Assembly (NCBI RefSeq): GCF_020217025.1
Contig: NZ_JAIWOF010000093.1
Coordinates: forward strand, 1-10,000
Length of the DNA stretch: 10,000 nucleotides
Reading direction: 5' to 3'
Origin: Flavobacterium sp.
Lineage (GTDB): Bacteria; Bacteroidota; Bacteroidia; Flavobacteriales; Flavobacteriaceae
Made by a program: the position numbers and the translations under genes. The notes under the pieces are model-generated. The model was not told where the DNA came from. It made no database searches and worked only from the letters and a program-made list of their open reading frames with translations. Below are positions 1 to 6,055 of this stretch, in pieces; the first letter of the stretch is position 1; each line of letters starts with the position of its first letter.

Positions 1-1973
1 ATAATACTCCTGGTACAACCCACGGACATCATACCGCTTCGGCAATGTTGAGTTTGGAAGCGTATGATTTAATAAAATATAAACCAAAACGCATTTTTTT
101 CAATACTTCTTGGTGGTTTTACGGAAGTCAGGAAGCGTTTGATGCTGCTGATAAATCAAAATTATTAGCCATTAATTCTAACGTATTTTACCCTTTAAAA
201 GGAAAAAGTAACAACGAAATTGCAGCTTTGAGCCGAAGTCAGCACAAATGCCAAGGTTTTGGAACTTTAGGAAGTCGTGGCGATGAAACTGAATATTTAG
301 AATTGCTAAAAGGCGATTTACCAAGCAATACCAATCTTTTTGAAGGAATTGACACGTCTTGGAATCGAGTAAAAGGCGGGAATGAAATTGGAAAAATTCT
401 GTACGAAATTGAAAAGAATTTCAACTTTGGAAATCCGTCAGTTCATATTCCGAATTTAATTAAAGCGTATGATTTGATTCAAAAATTAGAAGATGCACAT
501 TGGAAAGAAATCAAATCAAAACAAATCATTAAAATTATTGAAGCGTGTAGCGGTTTGTTCATGGAAGCGGTTGCAGATACTGAAACCACAACAAAAGATA
601 GTAATTTCAATATCAATATTGAAGTCATTAACAGAAGTCAGTCAAATGCAAAATTGATTTCGGTGAAAGCCTTGCAACTTCCATTAGAAACCAAAAATTC
701 CGTTTTAAAAAATAACGAAAAAATCAATTTTCAACTTAAAAATGTAGTTATTGGCGAAAATATTGATTATTCCAACTTATTCTGGTTAAAAGAAAAACAA
801 ACTGAAGGAATGTATCGTGTTTCGGATAAATCCATTCGAATTTTGCCTGAAGTTTCATCTAATTTTCCAGTCGTTTTCACCATCGAAATTGAAGGAAAAA
901 CAATTGAATTCGTAAAAAATATTTGCTACAAATTCAATAATCCAGATGACGGAGAAACGTATGTTCCATTTACAGTTTTACCTGATGTTACGACTAAAAT
1001 TGAACCTGAAGTTATAATTTTTAACGGAACTCAATCTAAAGAAATTATGGTTTCAATAAAAGCACACAAAGCCAATGCAAAAGGCGTTTTATCGTTGAAT
1101 ATTCCGAATGATTGGAAAGTAAATCCAAAAGAAATTCTGTTTGAAATTACCACCAAAAACGAAGAGAAAAAGTTCACATTTACGCTTTATCCAACCAAAC
1201 CCGAAATTGCAACAAAGTTGAGTGCAAAAGCTCAAATAGGCAATCAAACATTTACCGATAAATTAATTACGATTCAATATCCACACATTCCTAAACAAAC
1301 CATTTTAGTACCTTCTGAATCTAAATTAGTAAAATTAGACATTGCAACTAAAGGCAAAAATATTGGCTACATTATGGGTGCTGGCGATGAAGTAAACAAG
1401 AATTTAGAAAATCTTGGATTTAAAGTTTCAACGATTAATCCGAACGAAATTTCAATAGAAAAACTGCAACAATATGACGCAGTAATTTTGGGAATACGAG
1501 CATTTAACGTTATCGATGAACTGAAATACAAGAATAAAATCTTATTTCAGTATGTAGAAAATGGTGGTAATTTAATAGTTCAATACAATACTACTAATAA
1601 TTTAGTTACCAAAGAAATAGCACCATATAATTTAGAATTATCAAGAGATCGTGTTACCGATGAAAATGCTAAAGTTACATTCTTAGCACCAAATCATAAA
1701 GTATTGAATCAACCTAATAAAATTACCGAAAAAGATTTCACGGGTTGGGTTCAAGAGCAAGGTTTATACTATCCAAACAAATGGAGTAACGAATTTATTC
1801 CTATTTTAGCATCAAATGATGAAGGCGAATCTTCAAAAACGGGTGGTTTAGTAATTGCTAAATTTGGTAAAGGAAATTATATTTACACAGGTTTAAGTTT
1901 CTTTAGAGAATTACCAGAAGGAGTAAGTGGTGCTTATCGATTATTTGCAAATTTAATTGCTTTGGATAAATAA
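1..1973 (+). CDS. PIG-L family deacetylase-like protein with C-terminal amidotransferase-like domain, 5'-truncated by window edge
   Basis: The reading frame is open from base 3 to the TAA at 1971-1973, so the gene begins before the window and the ATG at 45 is internal. The first visible residues include GTTHGHHTAS. This fits the second histidine motif of PIG-L/LmbE zinc-dependent N-deacetylases, whose last His is normally a metal ligand; the N-terminal HPDDE-type motif lies outside the window. Numbering from the Met at base 45, a linker is followed by beta-rich segments at about 190-420 (sandwich/NEW3-like by appearance). A flavodoxin or class I amidotransferase-like (ThuA-like) domain follows from about 435 to 642, recognised by YDAVILGIRAFN and VENGGNLIVQYN. 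I see no Cys nucleophile there, so that domain is probably not catalytic. Family members in Bacteroidetes are about 800 residues and often exported, so roughly 150-180 residues are probably missing. The substrate is unknown; the downstream symporter suggests an imported amide or N-acetyl compound, which is inference. Confidence 0.85.
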   Translation, partial: NTPGTTHGHHTASAMLSLEAYDLIKYKPKRIFFNTSWWFYGSQEAFDAADKSKLLAINSNVFYPLKGKSNNEIAALSRSQHKCQGFGTLGSRGDETEYLELLKGDLPSNTNLFEGIDTSWNRVKGGNEIGKILYEIEKNFNFGNPSVHIPNLIKAYDLIQKLEDAHWKEIKSKQIIKIIEACSGLFMEAVADTETTTKDSNFNINIEVINRSQSNAKLISVKALQLPLETKNSVLKNNEKINFQLKNVVIGENIDYSNLFWLKEKQTEGMYRVSDKSIRILPEVSSNFPVVFTIEIEGKTIEFVKNICYKFNNPDDGETYVPFTVLPDVTTKIEPEVIIFNGTQSKEIMVSIKAHKANAKGVLSLNIPNDWKVNPKEILFEITTKNEEKKFTFTLYPTKPEIATKLSAKAQIGNQTFTDKLITIQYPHIPKQTILVPSESKLVKLDIATKGKNIGYIMGAGDEVNKNLENLGFKVSTINPNEISIEKLQQYDAVILGIRAFNVIDELKYKNKILFQYVENGGNLIVQYNTTNNLVTKEIAPYNLELSRDRVTDENAKVTFLAPNHKVLNQPNKITEKDFTGWVQEQGLYYPNKWSNEFIPILASNDEGESSKTGGLVIAKFGKGNYIYTGLSFFRELPEGVSGAYRLFANLIALDK

Positions 1974-1980
1974 AATAAGA

Positions 1981-2085
1981 ATGAACAAAAACAAACATCA
2001 ATGGAAAAAAAGTTATAGCATCGTTTTGATACTGAATGCTATATATATACTTATATTCTATTTAATAATGGAAATTTACACCTAA
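1981..2085 (+). CDS. Small single-span membrane protein, putative symporter companion
   Basis: This is a 34-codon ORF, ATG at 1981 to TAA at 2083-2085. It starts with a very basic segment (MNKNKHQWKKSY), followed by one hydrophobic helix (SIVLILNAIYILIFYLIM) and a short tail. The layout predicts a single membrane span with the positively charged N-terminus inside. It starts 7 nt after the deacetylase stop, and its own stop is one base before the symporter ATG (TAATATG), so it fits an operon with translational coupling. Known parallels are the small membrane proteins encoded directly upstream of SSS-family transporters in E. coli: YhdT (DUF997) before PanF and YjcH (DUF485) before ActP. I do not claim homology to those, since it is shorter with only one span. 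A role as symporter accessory subunit or translational leader is inferred from position. Confidence 0.65.
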   Translation: MNKNKHQWKKSYSIVLILNAIYILIFYLIMEIYT

Positions 2086-2086
2086 T

Positions 2087-3772
2087 ATGGATATTTTAGA
2101 TTGGATTGTTTTATCTACTACCCTTTTTTTTATTGTTGTTTATGGTGTAATGAAAACCAAGGGTAGCGCCAATGTTGAAGATTATCTTTTGGATAATAAT
2201 CAAACTCCTTGGTTTACCGTTGGAATATCTGTTATGGCTACACAGGCTAGCGCCATTACGTTTTTATCTACACCAGGCCAAGCCTACCATGACGGAATGG
2301 GATTTGTGCAGTTCTATTTTGGGTTACCATTAGCCATGATAGTAATTGCATACACATTTATTCCTATTTACCACCGACTAAAAGTGTTTACGGCTTACGA
2401 ATATTTAGAACAACGATTCAATATTCAAACGAGAACACTTGCTGCTATTTTATTCTTAATTCAAAGAGGATTAGGTACTGGAATCACCATTTATGCACCA
2501 TCAATTATTTTATCGGCACTTTTAGGTTGGAACTTAACCTATCTAAATATTATTATTGGTATTTTAGTTATCATCTACACGGTAACTGGAGGAACTAAAG
2601 CTGTGAACATAACCCAAAAGCAACAAATGTTTGTTATTATGTCAGGGATGTTTATCATTTTCTTTTACATTTTAGCAAATCTTCCTCACGAAGTTGATTT
2701 TTCAAACGTACTTCATATTGCAGGTGCAAATGGAAAAATGGATATTTTAGATTTTTCTTATAATCCTGAAACTCGTTACACTTTTTGGAGTGGAATTACC
2801 GGTGGATTTTTCCTAATGCTATCCTATTTTGGAACCGATCAATCTCAAGTAGGTCGATATCTTTCTGGAAAATCAGTAAAAGAAAGCCAAATGGGACTAA
2901 TCATGAACGGAATTTTAAAAGTGCCAATGCAGTTTTTTATCTTGTTAACGGGTGTTTTGGTTTTTGTTTTCTTCCAATTTAACGATGCGCCTTTGCATTT
3001 TAATCCCACTAATGTAGAAAAAGTAAAAGCATCTGAACAAAAAGCAGCATACGAAAATCTAGAACAAAAATTAGTTCAATTGAATACTGATAAAAAAATT
3101 GTAAATCAAATTTACATTGAACAACTAAAACACAACGAATACGACAATCCCATTCTGAAAAAGCAAATGGTTGCACTTTCGCTGAAAGAAAAAGACTTAC
3201 GCGAAGAAGCAAAAGCAGTTATAGCAAAAGTAGATGGGAAAACCGAAACTAACGATAAAGATTATGTATTTCTTTATTTCATCTTAAATTATCTTCCTAA
3301 AGGTATTTTAGGATTGTTATTAGCTGTTATTTTTAGCGCCGCAATGTCATCAAGTGCCTCTGGATTAAATTCATTAGCAGCTACCTCTGCTATTGATATT
3401 TACAAACGAAATGTAAATGCAAAATCAGACAAACATTATGTATATGCAACACAATATTTCACTGTTTTTTGGGGAATTGTAGCTATTGGATTTGCTTGTA
3501 TAAGTTCGTTATTCGAAAACTTAATCCAATTGGTTAATATTATTGGTTCTATTTTTTATGGAACCGTTTTAGGAATTTTTCTGATTGGATTTTATATCAA
3601 TTATATCAAAGGAAAAGCAGTATTCATTGGTGCTTGTATTAGCCAATTAGCCATTTTCTATATTTTTTACTTAGATATTGTAGGGTATTTGTGGTTGAAT
3701 TTCATTGGTGCTTTACTTACAATTGGATTATCCCTTATTCTTCAGAAATCCTTTAATAAGTCTGAAATATAA
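2087..3772 (+). CDS. Sodium:solute symporter (SSS family)
   Basis: A 561-residue inner-membrane protein with many hydrophobic spans, predicted to import a small solute using the sodium gradient. The first span region carries ISVMATQASAITFLSTPG (about 47-64), matching the unwound TM1 of the LeuT-fold SSS family. GTDQSQVGRYLSGKSVKES (249-267) is the family's conserved loop. AAMSSSASGLNSLAATSAID (418-437) is the late signature, with the Ser pair expected at the Na2 sodium site. A Lys/Glu/Gln-rich, non-membrane stretch at about 300-391 sits between two spans and looks like an inserted helical or coiled-coil segment. The substrate cannot be read from sequence; nearest families in Bacteroidetes are usually labelled SGLT-like or sialate/sugar-like without proof. 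The start is fixed by the one-base gap after the small upstream ORF. The gene ends six bases before a strong terminator. Confidence 0.92.
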   Translation: MDILDWIVLSTTLFFIVVYGVMKTKGSANVEDYLLDNNQTPWFTVGISVMATQASAITFLSTPGQAYHDGMGFVQFYFGLPLAMIVIAYTFIPIYHRLKVFTAYEYLEQRFNIQTRTLAAILFLIQRGLGTGITIYAPSIILSALLGWNLTYLNIIIGILVIIYTVTGGTKAVNITQKQQMFVIMSGMFIIFFYILANLPHEVDFSNVLHIAGANGKMDILDFSYNPETRYTFWSGITGGFFLMLSYFGTDQSQVGRYLSGKSVKESQMGLIMNGILKVPMQFFILLTGVLVFVFFQFNDAPLHFNPTNVEKVKASEQKAAYENLEQKLVQLNTDKKIVNQIYIEQLKHNEYDNPILKKQMVALSLKEKDLREEAKAVIAKVDGKTETNDKDYVFLYFILNYLPKGILGLLLAVIFSAAMSSSASGLNSLAATSAIDIYKRNVNAKSDKHYVYATQYFTVFWGIVAIGFACISSLFENLIQLVNIIGSIFYGTVLGIFLIGFYINYIKGKAVFIGACISQLAIFYIFYLDIVGYLWLNFIGALLTIGLSLILQKSFNKSEI

Positions 3773-3777
3773 AAATC

Positions 3778-3807
3778 AAAAAGTCCCGAAATATTTCGGG
3801 ACTTTTT
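3778..3807. terminator. Bidirectional intrinsic terminator
   Basis: A perfect 30-bp palindrome: five A, the arm GTCCCGAAAT, its exact complement ATTTCGGGAC, then five T. The T run follows the GC-containing stem on both strands, so it can end the symporter operon (stop at 3772) on the plus strand and the DUF2911 gene (stop at 3828) on the minus strand. The GC-rich stem stands out in very AT-rich DNA. Confidence 0.93.
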
Positions 3808-3827
3808 ATTAAATTAACTCTTAACTA

Positions 3828-4679
3828 CTATTTTGACCATTCAGCAATGCTGTCTTTGTTCATTTTTTCGTAATCAGCATTTCCTGCTTTTACTGATAAT
3901 GCTAATGATTCTTTAGCTGTAACAATAGCTCCTTTTTTATCTCCCATTTTAGCTTGGATTAATGATTTTAATCTCAAATACCAAAATGGTACATCTTGTC
4001 CTTTTGGAGAATTAGTAACTGATAAATTAACCCATGTTAAAGCTTTGTTTAAATCTCCATTTGATTGATAATAATATTGAGCTGAAGAAAAATAATCTAC
4101 AGCTGAAGGGCCTGCTAAAGTTTTTTCAATACTTTTCATTGCCATCTCTTGAGTTGGAACAGTAAATGGAATGGTTACCATTGTTCTTTCCCAAGATAGT
4201 TCAATTACTCCTGAATCATTAGTTAAATTATTCAAGAAAATTGATAAAGATTCTACTGGTTTATTCAACGTTTCTGGCTTAACGGTAACTTTTAAAGCAA
4301 CTTTAGATTCGTCCCAATTTTCAGGCAATCCCCAATTGTTTGTATCAGAATAAAAAATAATATCCCAGCTATCTGCTTTAGGAGTGGTAAATAAAGCGTA
4401 TTTACCTTTCTTTAAATCTTTGCCTGCTATCTTAACATCTTCACTAAATGAAAATGTAGTGTTCGCATTAGCTCCTGTTCTCCACATTTTTCCAAATGGA
4501 ACTAAATCGCCATAAACGGTTCTTCCTTTTGCACTTGGACGTGAATACTCTACTTGAACAGTTGTCAATCCAACAACTTGTTCTACCTTAGCTAATGGAC
4601 TCGATTGAGGCGTTTTTACTTGCGCTTCTACAACAAAATTGGCTAGTACTACAGCCAACATAACAATAATTTTTCTCAT
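3828..4679 (-). CDS. Secreted DUF2911 domain protein with TPR-like C-terminus
   Basis: A 283-residue protein. The chosen start (ATG complement of 4677-4679) gives a clean signal peptide: MRKII, a hydrophobic core, then a likely signal peptidase I site after VEA (residue 19). The frame stays open upstream to 4853, but those extra 58 residues run through the promoter region and bury the signal peptide. DUF2911 spans about 22-168, recognised by VEYSRPSAKGRTVYG (43-57), WRTGANANTTFSFS (66-79), GKYALFTTP (92-100) and SWDIIFY (104-110). DUF2911 proteins are abundant in Bacteroidetes, predicted to be exported, and have no known biochemical role. Residues about 180-275 are helical with repeat-like features (YYYQSNGDLNKALTW; AKMGDKKGAIVTAKESLAL), resembling two tetratricopeptide units. 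It is transcribed alone, divergently from the SRPBCC gene, and ends at the shared terminator. Confidence 0.88.
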   Translation of the reverse strand: MRKIIVMLAVVLANFVVEAQVKTPQSSPLAKVEQVVGLTTVQVEYSRPSAKGRTVYGDLVPFGKMWRTGANANTTFSFSEDVKIAGKDLKKGKYALFTTPKADSWDIIFYSDTNNWGLPENWDESKVALKVTVKPETLNKPVESLSIFLNNLTNDSGVIELSWERTMVTIPFTVPTQEMAMKSIEKTLAGPSAVDYFSSAQYYYQSNGDLNKALTWVNLSVTNSPKGQDVPFWYLRLKSLIQAKMGDKKGAIVTAKESLALSVKAGNADYEKMNKDSIAEWSK

Positions 4680-4699
4680 AGGTTTCGTTTTTAGATTTC

Positions 4700-4727
4700 C
4701 AAATTTACAAATTGTAATAGAATCAAA
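4700..4727 (-). promoter_or_regulatory. Putative Bacteroidetes promoter for the DUF2911 gene
   Basis: On the minus strand TAAATTTG (complement of 4700-4707) matches the Bacteroidetes -7 consensus TAnnTTTG exactly. An upstream TTTG (complement of 4724-4727) could be the -33 element, but the 16-nt spacing is a little shorter than the usual 17-23. Transcription would begin near 4693, leaving a leader of about 14 nt before the ATG at 4679. No Shine-Dalgarno sequence is visible. Confidence 0.5.
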
Positions 4728-4754
4728 TGTTAATTTAAACTTAAATGAATAATT

Positions 4755-4788
4755 TTTGTTTAATTTTTTATAAAAAAGATTAAACAAA
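4755..4788. promoter_or_regulatory. 34-bp near-palindrome, candidate operator in the divergent intergenic region
   Basis: Perfect 10-bp arms TTTGTTTAAT (4755-4764) and ATTAAACAAA (4779-4788) flank an AT core that continues the symmetry, with only two mismatched pairs (4765/4778 and 4770/4773). It lies 4 bp upstream of the putative -7 element of the SRPBCC-photolyase run and about 50 bp behind the DUF2911 promoter. There is no GC-rich stem and no gene end nearby, so a terminator is unlikely. A dimeric repressor or MerR-type regulator site is the natural reading; which protein binds is not shown by the sequence. Confidence 0.55.
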
Positions 4789-4792
4789 TTTA

Positions 4793-4800
4793 TATCTTTA
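4793..4800 (+). promoter_or_regulatory. Putative -7 element for the SRPBCC-photolyase run
   Basis: TATCTTTA matches TAnnTTTG at all but the last fixed position. It ends 13 nt before the ATG at 4814, which would give a very short leader, similar to the DUF2911 side. I found no good TTTG -33 element at standard spacing; that space is occupied by the palindrome. A weak -33 box is compatible with an activator- or derepression-controlled promoter. Confidence 0.4.
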
Positions 4801-4813
4801 CAAAAAAATAAAT

Positions 4814-5281
4814 ATGAAAATATATAGATTGCATACCAAACAAAATTTACCAATTAGCATCGACAAAGCTTGGGAACTTTTATCTGATCCAAAGAATTTG
4901 CAATTGATTACACCTGATTATATGGGATTTAAAATTATTTCTGGAGCAGACAGACCGATGTTTCCTGGGCAAATCATTCAATATATCGTGACTCCAGTTT
5001 TAGGAATTCCAACGAAATGGGTTACCGAAATCACTCATGTGGTGGACAAACAGTATTTTGTAGACGAGCAGCGTTTTGGTCCCTATGCATTGTGGCATCA
5101 CAAACATTTCATCAAAGAAATTCCAGGTGGCGTTGAAATGGAAGATATAGTCGATTATAAAGTGCCTATGGGAATTTTAGGTCAATTGGTTCACCCTATT
5201 TTAGTGAAACCGAAATTAGAAGAAATTTTCGAGTACAGAAGAAAAAAATTAATCGAACTATTTGGTGAATTTAAAGGATAA
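4814..5281 (+). CDS. SRPBCC (START/Bet v 1-like) family protein
   Basis: A 155-residue cytosolic protein with no signal peptide. The N-terminal LPISIDKAWELLSDPKNL (12-29) is the usual first strand and helix of the SRPBCC fold. ITPDYMGFKI (32-41), FVDEQRFGPYALWHHKHF (82-99) and VEMEDIVDYKVP (107-118) are typical of the flavobacterial subgroup, which is sometimes mislabelled cell division inhibitor. The last ~25 residues form the long C-terminal helix (PKLEEIFEYRRKKLIELF), so the gene looks complete. SRPBCC proteins enclose a hydrophobic cavity for lipids, pigments or other ligands; the ligand here is unknown. It is first in the run, 4 nt before the SDR gene and followed by two photolyase-type genes, suggesting a light- or oxidative-stress-related role by association only. 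Confidence 0.88.
   Translation: MKIYRLHTKQNLPISIDKAWELLSDPKNLQLITPDYMGFKIISGADRPMFPGQIIQYIVTPVLGIPTKWVTEITHVVDKQYFVDEQRFGPYALWHHKHFIKEIPGGVEMEDIVDYKVPMGILGQLVHPILVKPKLEEIFEYRRKKLIELFGEFKG
5273..5278 (+). promoter_or_regulatory. Shine-Dalgarno-like site deciding the SDR start
   Basis: AAAGGA sits 7 nt before the ATG at 5286 and overlaps the last codons of the SRPBCC gene. Most other starts here show no such site. It supports 5286 over the in-frame upstream ATG at 5262, and suggests reinitiation after the SRPBCC stop. Confidence 0.55.
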
Positions 5282-5285
5282 CATA

Positions 5286-5984
5286 ATGAAAAACATACTA
5301 TTAATTGGTGGTTCTTACGGAATTGGATTAGCCATAACAAAAGAACTACAATTTGAAAATAACGTTTATATCGCTTCAAGAAGCAATGAAAACTTAGCCG
5401 ATGTAAAAGCAACTCATATTGCATTTGATGCTACTACTGATACCATTGATATATCTCAATTACCCGCAATAATTGATGGCCTAGTATATTGTCCGGGAAG
5501 TATCAATTTAAGACCTTTCAAAGGATTAAAACCAGAAGCTTTTGAAACCGATTTACAAATTAATTTCATAAGTTTGGTAAAAGTAATTCAATCGGTTTTG
5601 CCTAATTTATTAGCATCGGAACAAGCGAGTATTGTTACTTTTAGTAGTGTAGCTGCTTCCATGGGAATGCCATTTCACACTAGCGTTGCCGCATCAAAAG
5701 GAGCTATTGAAGGTTTTGCAAAAGCATTGGCAGCAGAATATGCTCCGAAAATCAGAGTAAATGTAATTGCACCATCATTAACTGACACACCATTAGCCGA
5801 TAAATTCTTGAATAACGAAACCAAACAAGAAAAATCAGCCGAACGTCATCCTTTAAAACGATTTGGAAAACCAGAAGACAGCGCACAAATGGCAACCTTT
5901 TTATTAAGTGATAAAAGCAGTTGGATCTCGGGACAAATTTTCCACGTTGATGGTGGAATGTCAACCTTATTAGTAAACGGATAA
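5286..5984 (+). CDS. Atypical short-chain dehydrogenase/reductase lacking the catalytic tyrosine
   Basis: A 232-residue Rossmann-fold protein of classical SDR length. The dinucleotide-binding loop is GGSYGIG (8-14), NAD(P)H-dependent by family. N93, S121 (FSSVAAS) and K138 (AASKGA) occupy the usual catalytic Asn, Ser and Lys places, but the position four before the Lys, normally Tyr of YxxxK, is V134. The NNAG motif after strand 4 is also altered, to YCPG (68-71). The C-terminal part is normal: RVNVIAPSLTDTPLA (157-171), HPLKRFGKPED (188-198), SGQIFHVDGG (215-224). The missing Tyr argues against ordinary carbonyl reduction; a non-redox, sensory or altered-mechanism role is inferred. I recall similar divergent SDRs beside photolyase genes in other bacteria. 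The start at 5286 is supported by the Shine-Dalgarno-like site and by beginning just before the first strand; starting at 5262 would add eight residues and overlap the upstream gene. Confidence 0.87.
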   Translation: MKNILLIGGSYGIGLAITKELQFENNVYIASRSNENLADVKATHIAFDATTDTIDISQLPAIIDGLVYCPGSINLRPFKGLKPEAFETDLQINFISLVKVIQSVLPNLLASEQASIVTFSSVAASMGMPFHTSVAASKGAIEGFAKALAAEYAPKIRVNVIAPSLTDTPLADKFLNNETKQEKSAERHPLKRFGKPEDSAQMATFLLSDKSSWISGQIFHVDGGMSTLLVNG

Positions 5985-6000
5985 AAATTTAAAAAACAAC

Positions 6001-6047
6001 TTCAAGTTCAAACTCAAAAATCAAACTTGAAACTTGAAACCTGAAAC
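6001..6047. repeat. Short ACTTGAA tandem with an inverted copy in the SDR-photolyase spacer
   Basis: Three 7-bp units (ACTTGAA, ACTTGAA, ACCTGAA at 6025-6045, then AC) lie in the 71-nt gap. TTCAAGTT at 6001-6008 is the exact inverse complement of AACTTGAA at 6024-6031, and again at 6031-6038, so an 8-bp hairpin could form in either of two registers. It ends 8 nt before the photolyase ATG, where it might affect translation initiation or RNA stability. Confidence 0.6.
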
Positions 6048-6055
6048 AAAAAAAT

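Noticed and set aside
45..47. ATG as start of the PIG-L protein
   Set aside because: The frame is open upstream to the window edge and encodes the conserved GTTHGHHTAS motif, so this Met is internal.
4171..4353. 60-codon plus-strand ORF inside the DUF2911 gene
   Set aside because: It is antisense to a well-supported gene, with no recognisable domain.
4680..4853. 58-residue N-terminal extension of the DUF2911 protein
   Set aside because: It would cover the divergent promoter region and the SRPBCC start, and put the signal peptide in the middle of the protein.
5262..5285. Earlier ATG for the SDR
   Set aside because: It overlaps the SRPBCC gene and adds eight residues before the first strand; the ATG at 5286 has a Shine-Dalgarno-like AAAGGA.
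5191..5424. 77-codon minus-strand ORF across the SRPBCC-SDR junction
   Set aside because: It is antisense to two supported genes and its translation looks non-protein-like.
6001..6047. CRISPR array
   Set aside because: The units are 7 bp, directly tandem without spacers, and no cas genes are present.
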